From NCBI GenBank assembly GCA_002715505.1, contig PAZF01000002.1, positions 1 to 64,000 on the forward strand: a stretch of 64,000 nt of DNA, written 5' to 3'. Every line of letters begins with the position of its first letter. Position 1 is the stretch's first letter. This document shows, in pieces, positions 49,982 through 60,164 of the stretch. The translations under genes were made by a program, and so were the position numbers. Under the pieces are notes generated by a model, which did no database searches, was not told the origin of the DNA, and saw nothing but the letters and a program-made list of their open reading frames with translations. This DNA is from Candidatus Pelagibacterales bacterium (lineage in GTDB: Bacteria > Pseudomonadota > Alphaproteobacteria > TMED109).

Positions 49982-50224
49982 AAATATTCCTTTCCATTAT
50001 AATATAGTATTAAATTCTATAAAAAAAATAAATTTAAATCATTAATTTTAATTTTTTTTTAAGAATTATTTTTAAGAATTATTTGTTTAAGAAAAAAAAG
50101 CACTATCATTTGCATTTTTAATTTGTTAACTTATTATGAAAATAATAATAAATTCTTTTACTTTAATGCAATTAATATAAATTAATCTATTATAATTTGA
50201 TAACTTTACACAAGGAATAATATT

Positions 50225-50434
50225 ATGTTTACTGGAAAAGTAAAATGGTTTAACAGTCAAAAAGGATATGGATTTATTTCACCAGATAATGGAACTAAAG
50301 ATGTATTTGTTCACATATCAGCATTACAGACTGCTGGAATTACTTCACTAAAAGAAAATGATGCAGTTAGTTATGATGAAACTAGAAATAACGGAAGAGT
50401 ATCTGCTGGGAATCTTAAGCTCATTGAAAGTTAA
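50225..50434 (+). CDS. Cold-shock protein (CspA family)
   Basis: GKVKWFNSQKGYGFISPDNGTKDVFVHISALQ. Confidence 0.97.
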   Translation: MFTGKVKWFNSQKGYGFISPDNGTKDVFVHISALQTAGITSLKENDAVSYDETRNNGRVSAGNLKLIES

Positions 50435-50763
50435 TTATACATAGCAATAATTATTTTTAAGTTAACTCTCTTTTCACTTTAAATATTAATTAATTTTATT
50501 GAAACTGAAACTCTGTCTATATTTTGGTTATTCAATTTATATTTTAATTATTTTGAAACATATGCTGTAAATTTAAGCCTATGATAGTAACTTTGCATAG
50601 TTACAATAGCTTAGATAAATACTATTTATAAATAGTATAGTATTTATTATAGTAAAAAAATTTAAAATAAGTTTTCCAATCAATTTAGAAATTGAAAAAA
50701 AAGTTAATAAAAATAAATAATTAATTTTTATTTATCTTACTACTCTAAGACTTTTAAGCTTGT

Positions 50764-51015
50764 TTATTTTAAATTTGTTACAGAACAGGTCCAAAATATG
50801 TAACTTCTGTGATGGTATTCCCTATTTTCTATTCTTAAAACTCTATTATTATTGGAATCAAATATGTCAGAGGCATCTACCAAGTCTTCTTTTAATGAAT
50901 CAAGTTGTTGATGGCATTCTTCTAGATTCTTATAATATGCAGGAATAGTAATATCAGGAGCCTTACTAAGACTCCCCATATAGACAACAGATATAACTAA
51001 TGCAACTTTTACCAT
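50764..51015 (-). CDS. Hypothetical secreted protein
   Basis: 83-aa ORF with hydrophobic N-terminus and two Cys. Confidence 0.45.
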   Translation of the reverse strand: MVKVALVISVVYMGSLSKAPDITIPAYYKNLEECHQQLDSLKEDLVDASDIFDSNNNRVLRIENREYHHRSYIFWTCSVTNLK

Positions 51016-51241
51016 TATATAATTTAAATTTTATTCATATTGTATTTATATGATATTAAATTTCAGTTTAGTTATTTGCTATTGATTATTCAATAGTAAA
51101 AATAAAATTGCTGGTTTCATTGATCTTGTAACAAGGGTATATAAAAAATTCTAAAGAATTACTACTGTAATAGCAGAAATTTATTTTGTTATCCCATTTT
51201 TAAATAATTTATTTAACGCTATATGTATTAAATAAAGTTGA

Positions 51242-51706
51242 TTATTCGATAATTATCACACCTTTCATTCCCATTTTGGCATGAGTTATATTATTTTTTT
51301 TGTCTTTTACTTTACAGTTTAAATCATCAAAGTAACCCGTTTTTACAGGCACAAACCACCATTCTATTTCATGGTTTGGCCATACTTCAACTTCATTAAT
51401 CAAGCCTTTAATCTCTGCTAATTTTTTATTATTAATATTTATTTGAATTTTTCTTGTAAAAATTGCTTTTGAAAAAGAGTCTGATGAAAAATAATGCTTT
51501 GAGTCACTTGTATTTTTTATGATTAGTTTATAAAGATTTCCGGTAAAGAATTTAATCTCTCTTGGTTCAAAAAAATGATGTTTTCCAGAAACTCCTTTCA
51601 AAATTATAGTTTTTACAATTGGGTTTTGTCTGGTTAGGTCTTTAGAGTTTGTATAACTAACCAAACAATAAAAATTTAGTATAAAAAGTAATAGTAAATG
51701 CTTCAT
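51242..51706 (-). CDS. Cupredoxin-like secreted protein
   Basis: FTGNLYKLIIKNTSDSKHYFSS; WWFVPVKTGYFDDLNCKVKDKKNNITHAKMGMKGVIIIE. Confidence 0.65.
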   Translation of the reverse strand: MKHLLLLFILNFYCLVSYTNSKDLTRQNPIVKTIILKGVSGKHHFFEPREIKFFTGNLYKLIIKNTSDSKHYFSSDSFSKAIFTRKIQININNKKLAEIKGLINEVEVWPNHEIEWWFVPVKTGYFDDLNCKVKDKKNNITHAKMGMKGVIIIE

Positions 51707-51709
51707 AGT

Positions 51710-52075
51710 TTAATAGCTAATAACTCTGGTATCTGCCAGAGAGCAGGCTTTATGAAAATCATTCATACCTCCAAAAATAACTTTTTCCAGGCAATCTTTT
51801 TCGAAAATATTTCTAATTTCAGCACACGGCTTACAAATAAGCAGACTTGCATTATTATCGTTTATAAATTCTTCAAACCTATTAGGAGGTCCGACTGGAA
51901 TTATATTTTTGGCAAAACCTTTTAAAGCTAAATGTACAGCGTCATGAAATAACATAATAGTAACTTTATCTTTTACTTGAAGAGCTGATGCAGCAAAAAT
52001 AAAAGGTAACATAGCTTTAGTAGGATCTGTAGGACCATAGCTTGCAGAAATAGCAAAATGCATAATTTTCTCCAT
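51710..52075 (-). CDS. DsrE-family protein
   Basis: FAISASYGPTDPTKAMLPFIFAASALQVKDKVTIMLFHDAVHLALKG; LLICKPCAE. Confidence 0.75.
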   Translation of the reverse strand: MEKIMHFAISASYGPTDPTKAMLPFIFAASALQVKDKVTIMLFHDAVHLALKGFAKNIIPVGPPNRFEEFINDNNASLLICKPCAEIRNIFEKDCLEKVIFGGMNDFHKACSLADTRVISY

Positions 52076-52141
52076 TTTAAAATATTATAAATTAATATAT
52101 TTATATACATATATTATAATTTAATTTAATTTAAGTTAATT

Positions 52142-52612
52142 ATGAAAATTTTTGTAAATTTTGTTTTTTTTTTAATTTTAAGCAATGTTTCAGCAGAAGA
52201 CTATATAATAGAGTTTCAAGCAAAAGTTAAAAACCTAAAAGAATTTAATATTTCAAAATCAGAAAAATTTAGAAGTTATGATTTAGAGGGTACATTTACA
52301 GATAATTTTGGTAATTATGGAAAATCAAATACTGTTATTGTTTCTGATATTATAAATGGAAAAATTTTGAGACTTGAAGGTACTAACGAAACTATATTTT
52401 CAGATAATGAAAGAATTTATGGAAAGGCTATCAGAGAAAAAAGTGATATAGATGCGGGTATTGCTGATATTAAAATTATTGGGGCTTCTAAAAAGCTTAA
52501 GCCATTAATAGGAATTTCGTGTATAATAAGTGTAAGATATTTTGAAGATGCTATATTTGGTATTCAAAAATGTAAACTTCCTGGTGATTTAACTAGTCTA
52601 TTAAAAAATTAA
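52142..52612 (+). CDS. Small secreted protein, C-x16-C family, copy G
   Basis: FTDNFGNYGKSN; LKPLIGISCIISVRYFEDAIFGIQKCKL. Confidence 0.83.
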   Translation: MKIFVNFVFFLILSNVSAEDYIIEFQAKVKNLKEFNISKSEKFRSYDLEGTFTDNFGNYGKSNTVIVSDIINGKILRLEGTNETIFSDNERIYGKAIREKSDIDAGIADIKIIGASKKLKPLIGISCIISVRYFEDAIFGIQKCKLPGDLTSLLKN

Positions 52613-52649
52613 TTAGTCTATAGTTATTTTACATTAAATGTTCAATAGT

Positions 52650-53804
52650 TTAGATGCAAAGACGTCCTCCAGATAGAATATATCTTGCAGAGGGTTTATA
52701 AAAATTTCTAAATGATGCCCTTTTTATTTCTTTTAGACTATAAACACTGCCACCTTTTAGGGTAAAATAGTTATTTTTAAACCAAGGCAATGAATATTCC
52801 TTATAAGGATAAGGTTTGAAGCCCTTATATCCAAAAAATTGATTAGAACTCCATTCCCAAACTTTATATTTATTCTTAATTTTTTTATATGAAGCCTCCC
52901 ATTCAAATTCATGAGGCAATCTACATTCGTAGTAGTTAGCAAATGCTTCCAATTCAAATTTACTTATATTTGAAACTGGCATATTTTTTTTTACTTTATC
53001 AAACCCTTTATAAGTAGAAATTAAAAATCTTTTTTTATCTATAAAGATCCAATTTAAAGGATGAGAAATTTGATTTTTAATTTTCCAATTCCATCCCTCT
53101 TTAGTCCAAAGGTATTTTTTTTTATACCCTCCTTCGTCTATAAAACCTAGCCATTCAGGAATAGTAATTAGATTATTAGAGATTTTAAAGCTATTTAAAT
53201 GAGCTCTATGATTAGGTGTTTCATTATCATAAAAAAATTTTTTCTTGTTAGGGCCAATGAGATAATAGCCATCATTGATATTCAATCCTTTAAATTTATA
53301 AACAGCTGGATTAATATGAGAGTCGACACTTAATCTTTTTTTATTATATTTAATATTTATTAAATTTAAAATATTTTTTATATTCTCAATATGTTGAGAA
53401 TGGTGGCTATTTAAAAAATCAATTAAGTAAGATAAATTTGACTTAGTAATATTTTTATTATTAAAAATCTCTAATAATAGAATAATATTACTACTAAATA
53501 ATTTTTTCGAAAAACTAATTATTTTTTTTGCATTTGGAAGACCAATATGCCTTTTATTAAGAGGTAATTTTGTAGCATCAGCAATTTTTTTTAATTTATT
53601 TTCATAATAGCAATCATTGAGTAGCTTGCTTCTTATCCAAATTACCTCAATAAAAAGACAGTGTATAATGTGCCATCCTATAGGGCTTAATTCAGAATGA
53701 ATTTTTAAATTAATTTTATCTAAAGATATTTTAGATGCTAAATCTAAAATAATTTGTTGTTTTACCTCTAATTCTTTAGTTTTCTTAATTAAGCTTGAAG
53801 TCAT
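52650..53804 (-). CDS. egtB: Ergothioneine sulfoxide synthase EgtB-like (DinB + FGE-sulfatase domains)
   Basis: SPIGWHIIHCLFIEVIW; HHSQHIENI (HxxxHxE); ECRLPHEFEWEASYKK; WEWSSNQFFGYKGFKPYPYKEYS...LKGGSVYS...GGRLCI. Confidence 0.82.
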   Translation of the reverse strand: MTSSLIKKTKELEVKQQIILDLASKISLDKINLKIHSELSPIGWHIIHCLFIEVIWIRSKLLNDCYYENKLKKIADATKLPLNKRHIGLPNAKKIISFSKKLFSSNIILLLEIFNNKNITKSNLSYLIDFLNSHHSQHIENIKNILNLINIKYNKKRLSVDSHINPAVYKFKGLNINDGYYLIGPNKKKFFYDNETPNHRAHLNSFKISNNLITIPEWLGFIDEGGYKKKYLWTKEGWNWKIKNQISHPLNWIFIDKKRFLISTYKGFDKVKKNMPVSNISKFELEAFANYYECRLPHEFEWEASYKKIKNKYKVWEWSSNQFFGYKGFKPYPYKEYSLPWFKNNYFTLKGGSVYSLKEIKRASFRNFYKPSARYILSGGRLCI

Positions 53805-54562
53805 TATAGGTTAGTAATTTTAAATGAATTCATTTTACATTCTAATAAAGAATAATCTTTAACCTTTAACCAATCTTTTTCATCTAGTTTTTCAGAAGAT
53901 ATATATATATTGTTACTACTATCTTTTAGAAGATATAATGAAGGACAACGAGCTTCTAAAGAAAATTTTGTTGCATACAACTTAATATTATTTCCCCGAG
54001 TACATATCAAAAAGTTTAACATTGCTTCCTGGCAAATATCTCTCAAAATATCAATGGTTTTATAAATAGCTTTAGATATATTTTTCTCTTGATTATAACA
54101 ATGAATAAACAAGAAAAATATATATTCAGAATCAGTGTTTCCCTTTATTTCAGAAAGTAATTTATTATCTATTAGATCAATTATTTTTTCCTTTACTGAA
54201 TCATGAAAGTTTTTAATGTATCCATTATGTGAAAATAAAAGATCTTTATATATAAAAGGATGAGTATTACTATAACTTAAATCTTTTGATATTGTAGCAC
54301 TTCGTACATTAGCAAGCACTATGTCTGAGGATAAATTTTTTGTAACTGCATCTAGATTAGGATCGTTCCATATTGGAAGAACGCTTTTATATAAATAGAA
54401 GTTACTGTTTGAATTCCAAGCAATTCCAAAACCATCTGCATTTAATTTTGCATTTTCCATTTCTTTAGGATTAAAAGCCATATTAACTAAGGAATGCTTT
54501 TTTTTAAAAAGAATATTATATAATAATTCTTTTTCTCCTATATAACCTAAATGTCTACACAT
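53804..54562 (-). CDS. egtC: EgtC-like class II glutamine amidotransferase (gamma-glutamyl hercynylcysteine sulfoxide hydrolase)
   Basis: MCRHLGYIGEKELLYNILF; NADGFGIAW; LANVRSATIS; NTHPFIYKDLLFSHNGYIKNF; NTDSEYIFFLF. Confidence 0.87.
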   Translation of the reverse strand: MCRHLGYIGEKELLYNILFKKKHSLVNMAFNPKEMENAKLNADGFGIAWNSNSNFYLYKSVLPIWNDPNLDAVTKNLSSDIVLANVRSATISKDLSYSNTHPFIYKDLLFSHNGYIKNFHDSVKEKIIDLIDNKLLSEIKGNTDSEYIFFLFIHCYNQEKNISKAIYKTIDILRDICQEAMLNFLICTRGNNIKLYATKFSLEARCPSLYLLKDSSNNIYISSEKLDEKDWLKVKDYSLLECKMNSFKITNL

Positions 54563-54639
54563 AACTAAAATTAATAAATAAAAATAGTATTATGTCATAA
54601 AATTATACAAATACTGATATTTATTACTTGCCTGGTTTA

Positions 54640-55122
54640 TTAATTATTAATTTTTTTGTTATGAGCCACTATGTCTTCAGGCCAAATTCTCTTCCACTTT
54701 TCTGTAAAGTAATTACCAAAAGAATTATGAGTTATAGCAAAAGAATTTAAATCTTCAGAAATACCTATGCTTGATGCTCCCCAGTTGACATCTCCATTGA
54801 AAAAATATACCGCATTTTCACCCTCATATTTATTTTCAGTTATTTTTTTTTGTTTTCCTGTAACTTTTCCCATTACAAAACACGAGTCTATATGAACTTG
54901 GTAATAAAAATCATTTTCATCTTTGTAAAACATAGTTACACAACCAGCTGGTCCTTCATTTGCAATAGTTTTGGTCCAAATTCCTTCTATGGTATCTAAT
55001 TTTTTATTCAAAAAAAATTTATTTATAACATCCGTATATTCAGAAGAAGAAAGACGTATTGTAGGAAGAAACATTAAAATAGCTAATAAAACACAATTTA
55101 ATTTTTTTAAAAAGGAAAACAT
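54640..55122 (-). CDS. Hypothetical secreted lipocalin-like protein
   Basis: Signal peptide; LDTIEGIWTKTIANEGPAGCVTMFYKDENDFYYQV. Confidence 0.55.
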   Translation of the reverse strand: MFSFLKKLNCVLLAILMFLPTIRLSSSEYTDVINKFFLNKKLDTIEGIWTKTIANEGPAGCVTMFYKDENDFYYQVHIDSCFVMGKVTGKQKKITENKYEGENAVYFFNGDVNWGASSIGISEDLNSFAITHNSFGNYFTEKWKRIWPEDIVAHNKKINN

Positions 55123-55212
55123 CCTATTACTATAGTACTTAATATCTTAAATTCAAGGCAGTGAGTTCAGTTTTATCGGACATTAAACTAATATTAGGAT
55201 AGGCTAAGTAAT

Positions 55213-56454
55213 ATGCTTAAAAAATATTTCAATAAAAATATATTATCTTTAGTTTATTTAATTATCATAGGAGAATTAGTTTTTTCATTACCCTTTCATA
55301 TTAGTAGATTCTTTAGACCATCATTGTTAGATGATTATAATTATTCCAATACTATGCTAGGAATTGCTTTTAGTGTTTATGGTATAACTGCCCTTTTAAG
55401 CTATTTACCTGGAGGATATATTGCAGATAAGGTGTCTCCAAAATATTTATTATTCTTATCTCTGTTATTAACCTCCATGGGGGGGTTATTTTTACTTTTA
55501 AATCCTAGTTTTTTTTGGTTATGCGTTATTTATGGGTATTGGGGATTAACAACTATATTATTTTTTTGGGCAGCTCTTATAAAAGCAACTAGAAATATAG
55601 CTGGAGAAAGACAAGGCCTTTCATTTGGTGCACTTGAAGCAGGAAGAGGCTTAGTAGCCTCATTATGCGCTTCTTTGGCAGTAGTTATATATTCCTCTAA
55701 TATAATAACTAACTTTTATTTTAAGCTATTTTCAAAAGATATATCTTCATTGACAGTAGTAATATTTTATTACTCATTCATGACATTTCTGTCATCAATA
55801 ATGATTTTATTTCTTTTTAAGAATGACCTCAAACAAAAAACTAATAAAATAAAAGTGAGATTTGATTATGTATATAGTCATTACAAACCTATTATTTGTA
55901 TTTCTATAGTTGTTTTAGCAGCATATGCTGGATATAAAGGAATAGACTACTATGCTCTTTATTTTTATGAAGTTTTTGGCTACAGCAAAGAAAAGTCTGC
56001 TCTCATTGTAGCTAATTTATCTTATCTAAGACCTATATCAGCATTGTCAGCAGGAATAATTGCAGACAGAGTAACTTCTAAGCTTTCTAGTTTATTTCTA
56101 TTCATACTTTTATTACTATCCTATTCATTTCTAGTTTTTATTGAGATTAATAATCATATGTTATATTTTCTATATTTTAATTTTATTACTACTATGATTG
56201 CAATATTTTCATTGAGGGGTATTTTTTATAGTTTGTTACAAGAAATGAAATTACCTCTTGGTATAACAGGGATAGCAGTTGGAATAGTATCCTTTATTGG
56301 ATATATGCCTGATATATTTATAGGACCGATATTTGGGTACTTTTTAGATAATTATGATAATTTAAAACCTTTTCAACTTTGTTTTCTGACTCTTCTTGCA
56401 TTAAGTATTTTTGGATTTGCTTCTTCTTTTTACTTAAGAAAAATAAAAATCTAA
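55213..56454 (+). CDS. MFS transporter
   Basis: Twelve-TM-like; NTMLGIAFSVYGITALLSYLPGGYIADKVSPKYLLFLSLLLTSMGGLFLL. Confidence 0.88.
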   Translation: MLKKYFNKNILSLVYLIIIGELVFSLPFHISRFFRPSLLDDYNYSNTMLGIAFSVYGITALLSYLPGGYIADKVSPKYLLFLSLLLTSMGGLFLLLNPSFFWLCVIYGYWGLTTILFFWAALIKATRNIAGERQGLSFGALEAGRGLVASLCASLAVVIYSSNIITNFYFKLFSKDISSLTVVIFYYSFMTFLSSIMILFLFKNDLKQKTNKIKVRFDYVYSHYKPIICISIVVLAAYAGYKGIDYYALYFYEVFGYSKEKSALIVANLSYLRPISALSAGIIADRVTSKLSSLFLFILLLLSYSFLVFIEINNHMLYFLYFNFITTMIAIFSLRGIFYSLLQEMKLPLGITGIAVGIVSFIGYMPDIFIGPIFGYFLDNYDNLKPFQLCFLTLLALSIFGFASSFYLRKIKI

Positions 56455-56478
56455 CTTCAGGAAAGCCCTTTATATAAT

Positions 56479-57438
56479 CTAATAGGTGTATTTGTTTAAA
56501 AGATAGAGAGAAAAGTAATTATTTATATCACTATAAGTTTTTAAAATGTTCAGAGAAGATTTATTAAAAATTTCATTAATAGCATTTTCAGAAAACTTTC
56601 TACTAATTTCAGTAAGTATTTTATCTCCTTTTTTAAAAAAAATCTCTTTACCGTCAGGAATAATAATTTTTTGATCTTTTTTTAGCTTTAGGTACATCTC
56701 AATTTGTGATTTATTTTTATTAAAAATTGCAGTGTGTAAAAAGTTTTCTTTCTTAAAGTTTAAATTGTATTTTTTATTAATTACATTCAGAATATTTTTA
56801 TTAAATTCCCCTGTGATTCCGTTGTCATCGTTATAAGCTGCTTCTAAAACATTGTTATCTTTAATTTTATCTACTCCTATCAATATAGTATCATTTTTAT
56901 TCATAACTTTAGATACTGAAGTAAGAAAATTAATAGCCGTGTCATTATCAAAATTACCAATGGTGCTTCCTAAAAATAAAAACATTCTATTTTTAGTACT
57001 TTTTTTCAGAACGTTAAGTTCTTTAAAAAAGTCACCTTGTATAAGTTCTATCTTTAAATCATTGCTGATATTTTTTAATTCATTATGGCACATTTGAAGT
57101 GCTTTATTTGATATGTCAAAGGAAATATATTTGAAGTTCTTAACTTTATCAACAGCATCTAATATAAGCACCTTAGTTTTCTTGGATGATCCACTTCCTA
57201 GTTCAAGAAACTCATCGGCCATAGATACATCTAATATACTGATAGAATTTTCTTCTAATATTTTTTTTTCTGTCCTAGTTAAGTAATATTCATTTGTATC
57301 ACAAATTTTTTCAAAAAGCTTACTACCAATGTCATCATACAAGTATTTTGTAGGAATTCTTTTTTGCTCTAAAGATTTAATTAAATCAATTAAATCATTT
57401 GAAAAATCTGATACAGGTTTTTGCTTGATATTTAGCAT
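56479..57438 (-). CDS. egtD: L-histidine N-alpha-methyltransferase EgtD
   Basis: PTKYLYDDIGSKLFEKICDTNEYYLTRTEKKIL; ELGSGSSKKTKVLI; FLGSTIGNF; AAYNDDNGITGEFNKNIL; IEMYLKLKK. Confidence 0.95.
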   Translation of the reverse strand: MLNIKQKPVSDFSNDLIDLIKSLEQKRIPTKYLYDDIGSKLFEKICDTNEYYLTRTEKKILEENSISILDVSMADEFLELGSGSSKKTKVLILDAVDKVKNFKYISFDISNKALQMCHNELKNISNDLKIELIQGDFFKELNVLKKSTKNRMFLFLGSTIGNFDNDTAINFLTSVSKVMNKNDTILIGVDKIKDNNVLEAAYNDDNGITGEFNKNILNVINKKYNLNFKKENFLHTAIFNKNKSQIEMYLKLKKDQKIIIPDGKEIFFKKGDKILTEISRKFSENAINEIFNKSSLNILKTYSDINNYFSLYLLNKYTY

Positions 57439-57660
57439 GGCTCTTAAAATTTAAAATAATATACAAACATTTATTTATTAATTAGTAAAGAATAATATGA
57501 TTTATATATATTTTAAATTACAAGATTAATTCTAATAGAATTTATTTATACATTCTTTCAAGGAATCTTTATTAAAATTTACCAACCCACGAAATGTGGA
57601 TTCATTTAAAAATTGAAACACCCAATTCAAAAGTATCAGTTCATTTGTATTGCAAAGAGA

Positions 57661-58488
57661 CTATTTTTTCTGGCAGAGATAACTGATTCCCCCTACAATT
57701 TTAGATGTCAGTAAATTATGCGCTAACTGATAAAAGTTTAGTACATTCTTAGAAGCAGTGTGCCCAAAAAGATCAACATTTTTGTTAAATTCTTTCTTAT
57801 ATTTTATAAGTCTTTTTTTTGTAAAATTGGACCAATTAGCACTCATGTCTTTATGAGAGATAATAATAAATTTATGAGATTTTAACTCTTCTAAATATTC
57901 ATCATATTTAACTAAATGATTAGCATGAAATATTCTAGAAAGATTCAATCTTTCTTTTTTATTTAGTTTATCTACCAAAAAAAAATCTTCAGAGTAAAAA
58001 TACCCTTTAGATTTAAGCAAAGAAAAAATTTGTTTAAATAGTTTATTTCTATTAGGTATATGATAAAGAGCTAACCAACTTACTATGCTATCAAATGTCT
58101 TATTTTTTATAGCAAATTGAAGAATATCTTTTTCTATATGTCTTACTTTATTATCAAGTTTATATTCATTTGTTAGAATTTTTGCAATATTACTTAATTC
58201 TTTCTGAATTTCTACAGCATAAACATTAGCTCTGGTTTTACTTGCTATATATCTTGCAGGCCCTCCTATACCAGATCCAATGTCTAATACATTACTGCTA
58301 GCTTTAATTTTAGTTTCTTTAATAGCTAACTCAACAGCATCTACACCATTGTAATGCAAATGGTCTATTACTGAAAATTCATTAATAGTAGGTAATCTTT
58401 TTAAGTTATTTTTTAGTTGCTTATAGCTTTTTAAAAATCTGTCTGTAGATTTATATAGATTCATTTCTTTGATATTGTAATTAATCAT
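57661..58488 (-). CDS. Class I SAM-dependent methyltransferase
   Basis: VLDIGSGIGGPARYIASKTRANVYAVEIQKEL; IVSWLALYHIPNR. Confidence 0.85.
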   Translation of the reverse strand: MINYNIKEMNLYKSTDRFLKSYKQLKNNLKRLPTINEFSVIDHLHYNGVDAVELAIKETKIKASSNVLDIGSGIGGPARYIASKTRANVYAVEIQKELSNIAKILTNEYKLDNKVRHIEKDILQFAIKNKTFDSIVSWLALYHIPNRNKLFKQIFSLLKSKGYFYSEDFFLVDKLNKKERLNLSRIFHANHLVKYDEYLEELKSHKFIIISHKDMSANWSNFTKKRLIKYKKEFNKNVDLFGHTASKNVLNFYQLAHNLLTSKIVGGISYLCQKK

Positions 58489-58572
58489 AATTTTTACTTT
58501 CTTAGACCTATTTAGTGTAATTTAAATTAAGTTTTTTAATACTAATTTTTTTTTTTTTCGTATACTAATTTT

Positions 58573-58983
58573 ATGAAGTCTTTTATTAATAAAATTCCTA
58601 GTTTTAATTTTTCTCATTGGTTGCTTAGAATTCCCCTTTCTATCGTTTTTATTCAACAAGGTCTTTCAAAATTCCCAGTCTCTTTAGAAGATGCAGAGTC
58701 TTATGATTTACCTTATCTTGTTTGGTGGGTGGTAGCCTATGGCGAATTAGGGGCTGGGTTTGGGCTGATAGCAGGAGGTTTATTTTCTAATCTTTTTCAA
58801 AACTATAGTTGGGTTGGTGATTTAGTAACTCGTTTTAGCGGTTTTACAATAGGATGTATTACCACTGGGGTTATCTGGATCGCAAAACCTGAATCTATAG
58901 TAGATGTTTTATTATATGATAACCTTCATGTAATGCTATGGGTTGGAGGATTATTTTTTGCTTTAAAAGGAAGCAATAACTAA
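58573..58983 (+). CDS. DoxX-family membrane protein
   Basis: LLRIPLSIVFIQQGLSKFP; VAYGELGAGFGLIAGGLF. Confidence 0.7.
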   Translation: MKSFINKIPSFNFSHWLLRIPLSIVFIQQGLSKFPVSLEDAESYDLPYLVWWVVAYGELGAGFGLIAGGLFSNLFQNYSWVGDLVTRFSGFTIGCITTGVIWIAKPESIVDVLLYDNLHVMLWVGGLFFALKGSNN

Positions 58984-59039
58984 ACTAAGTTACATTATTA
59001 CAAATTTAAAGTTGTAGATTTTACTAGCAATTATATAAT

Positions 59040-60164
59040 ATGATAATGAAAAAAAGCAGAAGAAAAGTTTTATTTGGATCTTTAGCGGTTATATCAGCAT
59101 CAGCTGCTTTAAAAGCTTGTAAAGGAGGAACACCGGAAAATCCCTCAAAATCAACCTCATTAATTAAAAATAAAATTAAATGGAAAATGGCAACCGCATT
59201 TCCTAAAAACTTCCCTGGATCAGATTTAAATGCGCAAAAGATAAAAAATAAAATAGAACTAGCCTCAGATGGCCAACTTCTTATAGAACATTATGGAGCT
59301 GGAGAAATAGTTCCTGCATTTGAAATTTTTGATGCTATTAGAAACGGTACAATTGATTGTGGAGTTTCTGCTCCTTATTATTGGATATCAAAACATAAGG
59401 CTATACCTTTTTTCTGCACTGTCCCTGGAGGAATGACAGCAATAGAAAAATTTGCCTGGGTAACCTACGGAGGAGGTCAGATATTATGGGATAAACTTTA
59501 TTCTCAATTTGGAGTCAAATCAATTCTAGCCGGAAATACTGGTGTTCAAATGGGAGGTTGGTTTAGATCAGAAATTAAGTCTATAGATGATTTTAAAGGA
59601 ATTAAAATGAGAATTCCAGGAATAGGCGCTGAAATTATAAATAAACTGGGAGGAACTGCTGTAAATATGCCCGCAGGAGAAATAATGCCAGCACTCCAAC
59701 AAGGTGTTATTGATGCAGCAGAATGGGTTGGTCCTTGGGTAGACAAAATCTCTGGATTTCATAAAATTACCAAATATTATTATGGGCCTGGAGTTCATGA
59801 GCCAGGTACAGCAAATGAATTTATTATGGATTTATCTAAGTGGTTAAATCTGCCTAAATACCTAAAGGAAATAATAGTGAATGTATGTAATTCAGTTTAC
59901 TTAGAAAGTTTGGGAGAATACATGTACCAAAATTCTCTATCCCTTAATGAACTAGAAAGCAAATATGGTGTAATCATTAATCATTTTCCAAATGAAGTCA
60001 CTAAAGAAATGTTTAAAATATCTAGGGAAGTGGTAGAAGGCTTTTCTAATTTAGGAGAAATTCACAAAGAAATATTTAACAGCTGGGAAGTAATATTAAA
60101 GCAATTTAATAGATATCAAAATTTTGGAGATTATGGCTACATCAAAGAAAGAATTCAAACTTAA
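59040..60164 (+). CDS. TRAP transporter substrate-binding protein (DctP family) with Tat-like signal and lipobox
   Basis: KSRRKVLFGSLAVISASAALKAC; KMATAFPKNFPGSDLNAQK; GGWFRSEIKSIDDFKGIKMRIPGIGAEIINKLGGTAVNMPAGEIMPALQQGVIDAAEWVGP. Confidence 0.93.
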   Translation: MIMKKSRRKVLFGSLAVISASAALKACKGGTPENPSKSTSLIKNKIKWKMATAFPKNFPGSDLNAQKIKNKIELASDGQLLIEHYGAGEIVPAFEIFDAIRNGTIDCGVSAPYYWISKHKAIPFFCTVPGGMTAIEKFAWVTYGGGQILWDKLYSQFGVKSILAGNTGVQMGGWFRSEIKSIDDFKGIKMRIPGIGAEIINKLGGTAVNMPAGEIMPALQQGVIDAAEWVGPWVDKISGFHKITKYYYGPGVHEPGTANEFIMDLSKWLNLPKYLKEIIVNVCNSVYLESLGEYMYQNSLSLNELESKYGVIINHFPNEVTKEMFKISREVVEGFSNLGEIHKEIFNSWEVILKQFNRYQNFGDYGYIKERIQT

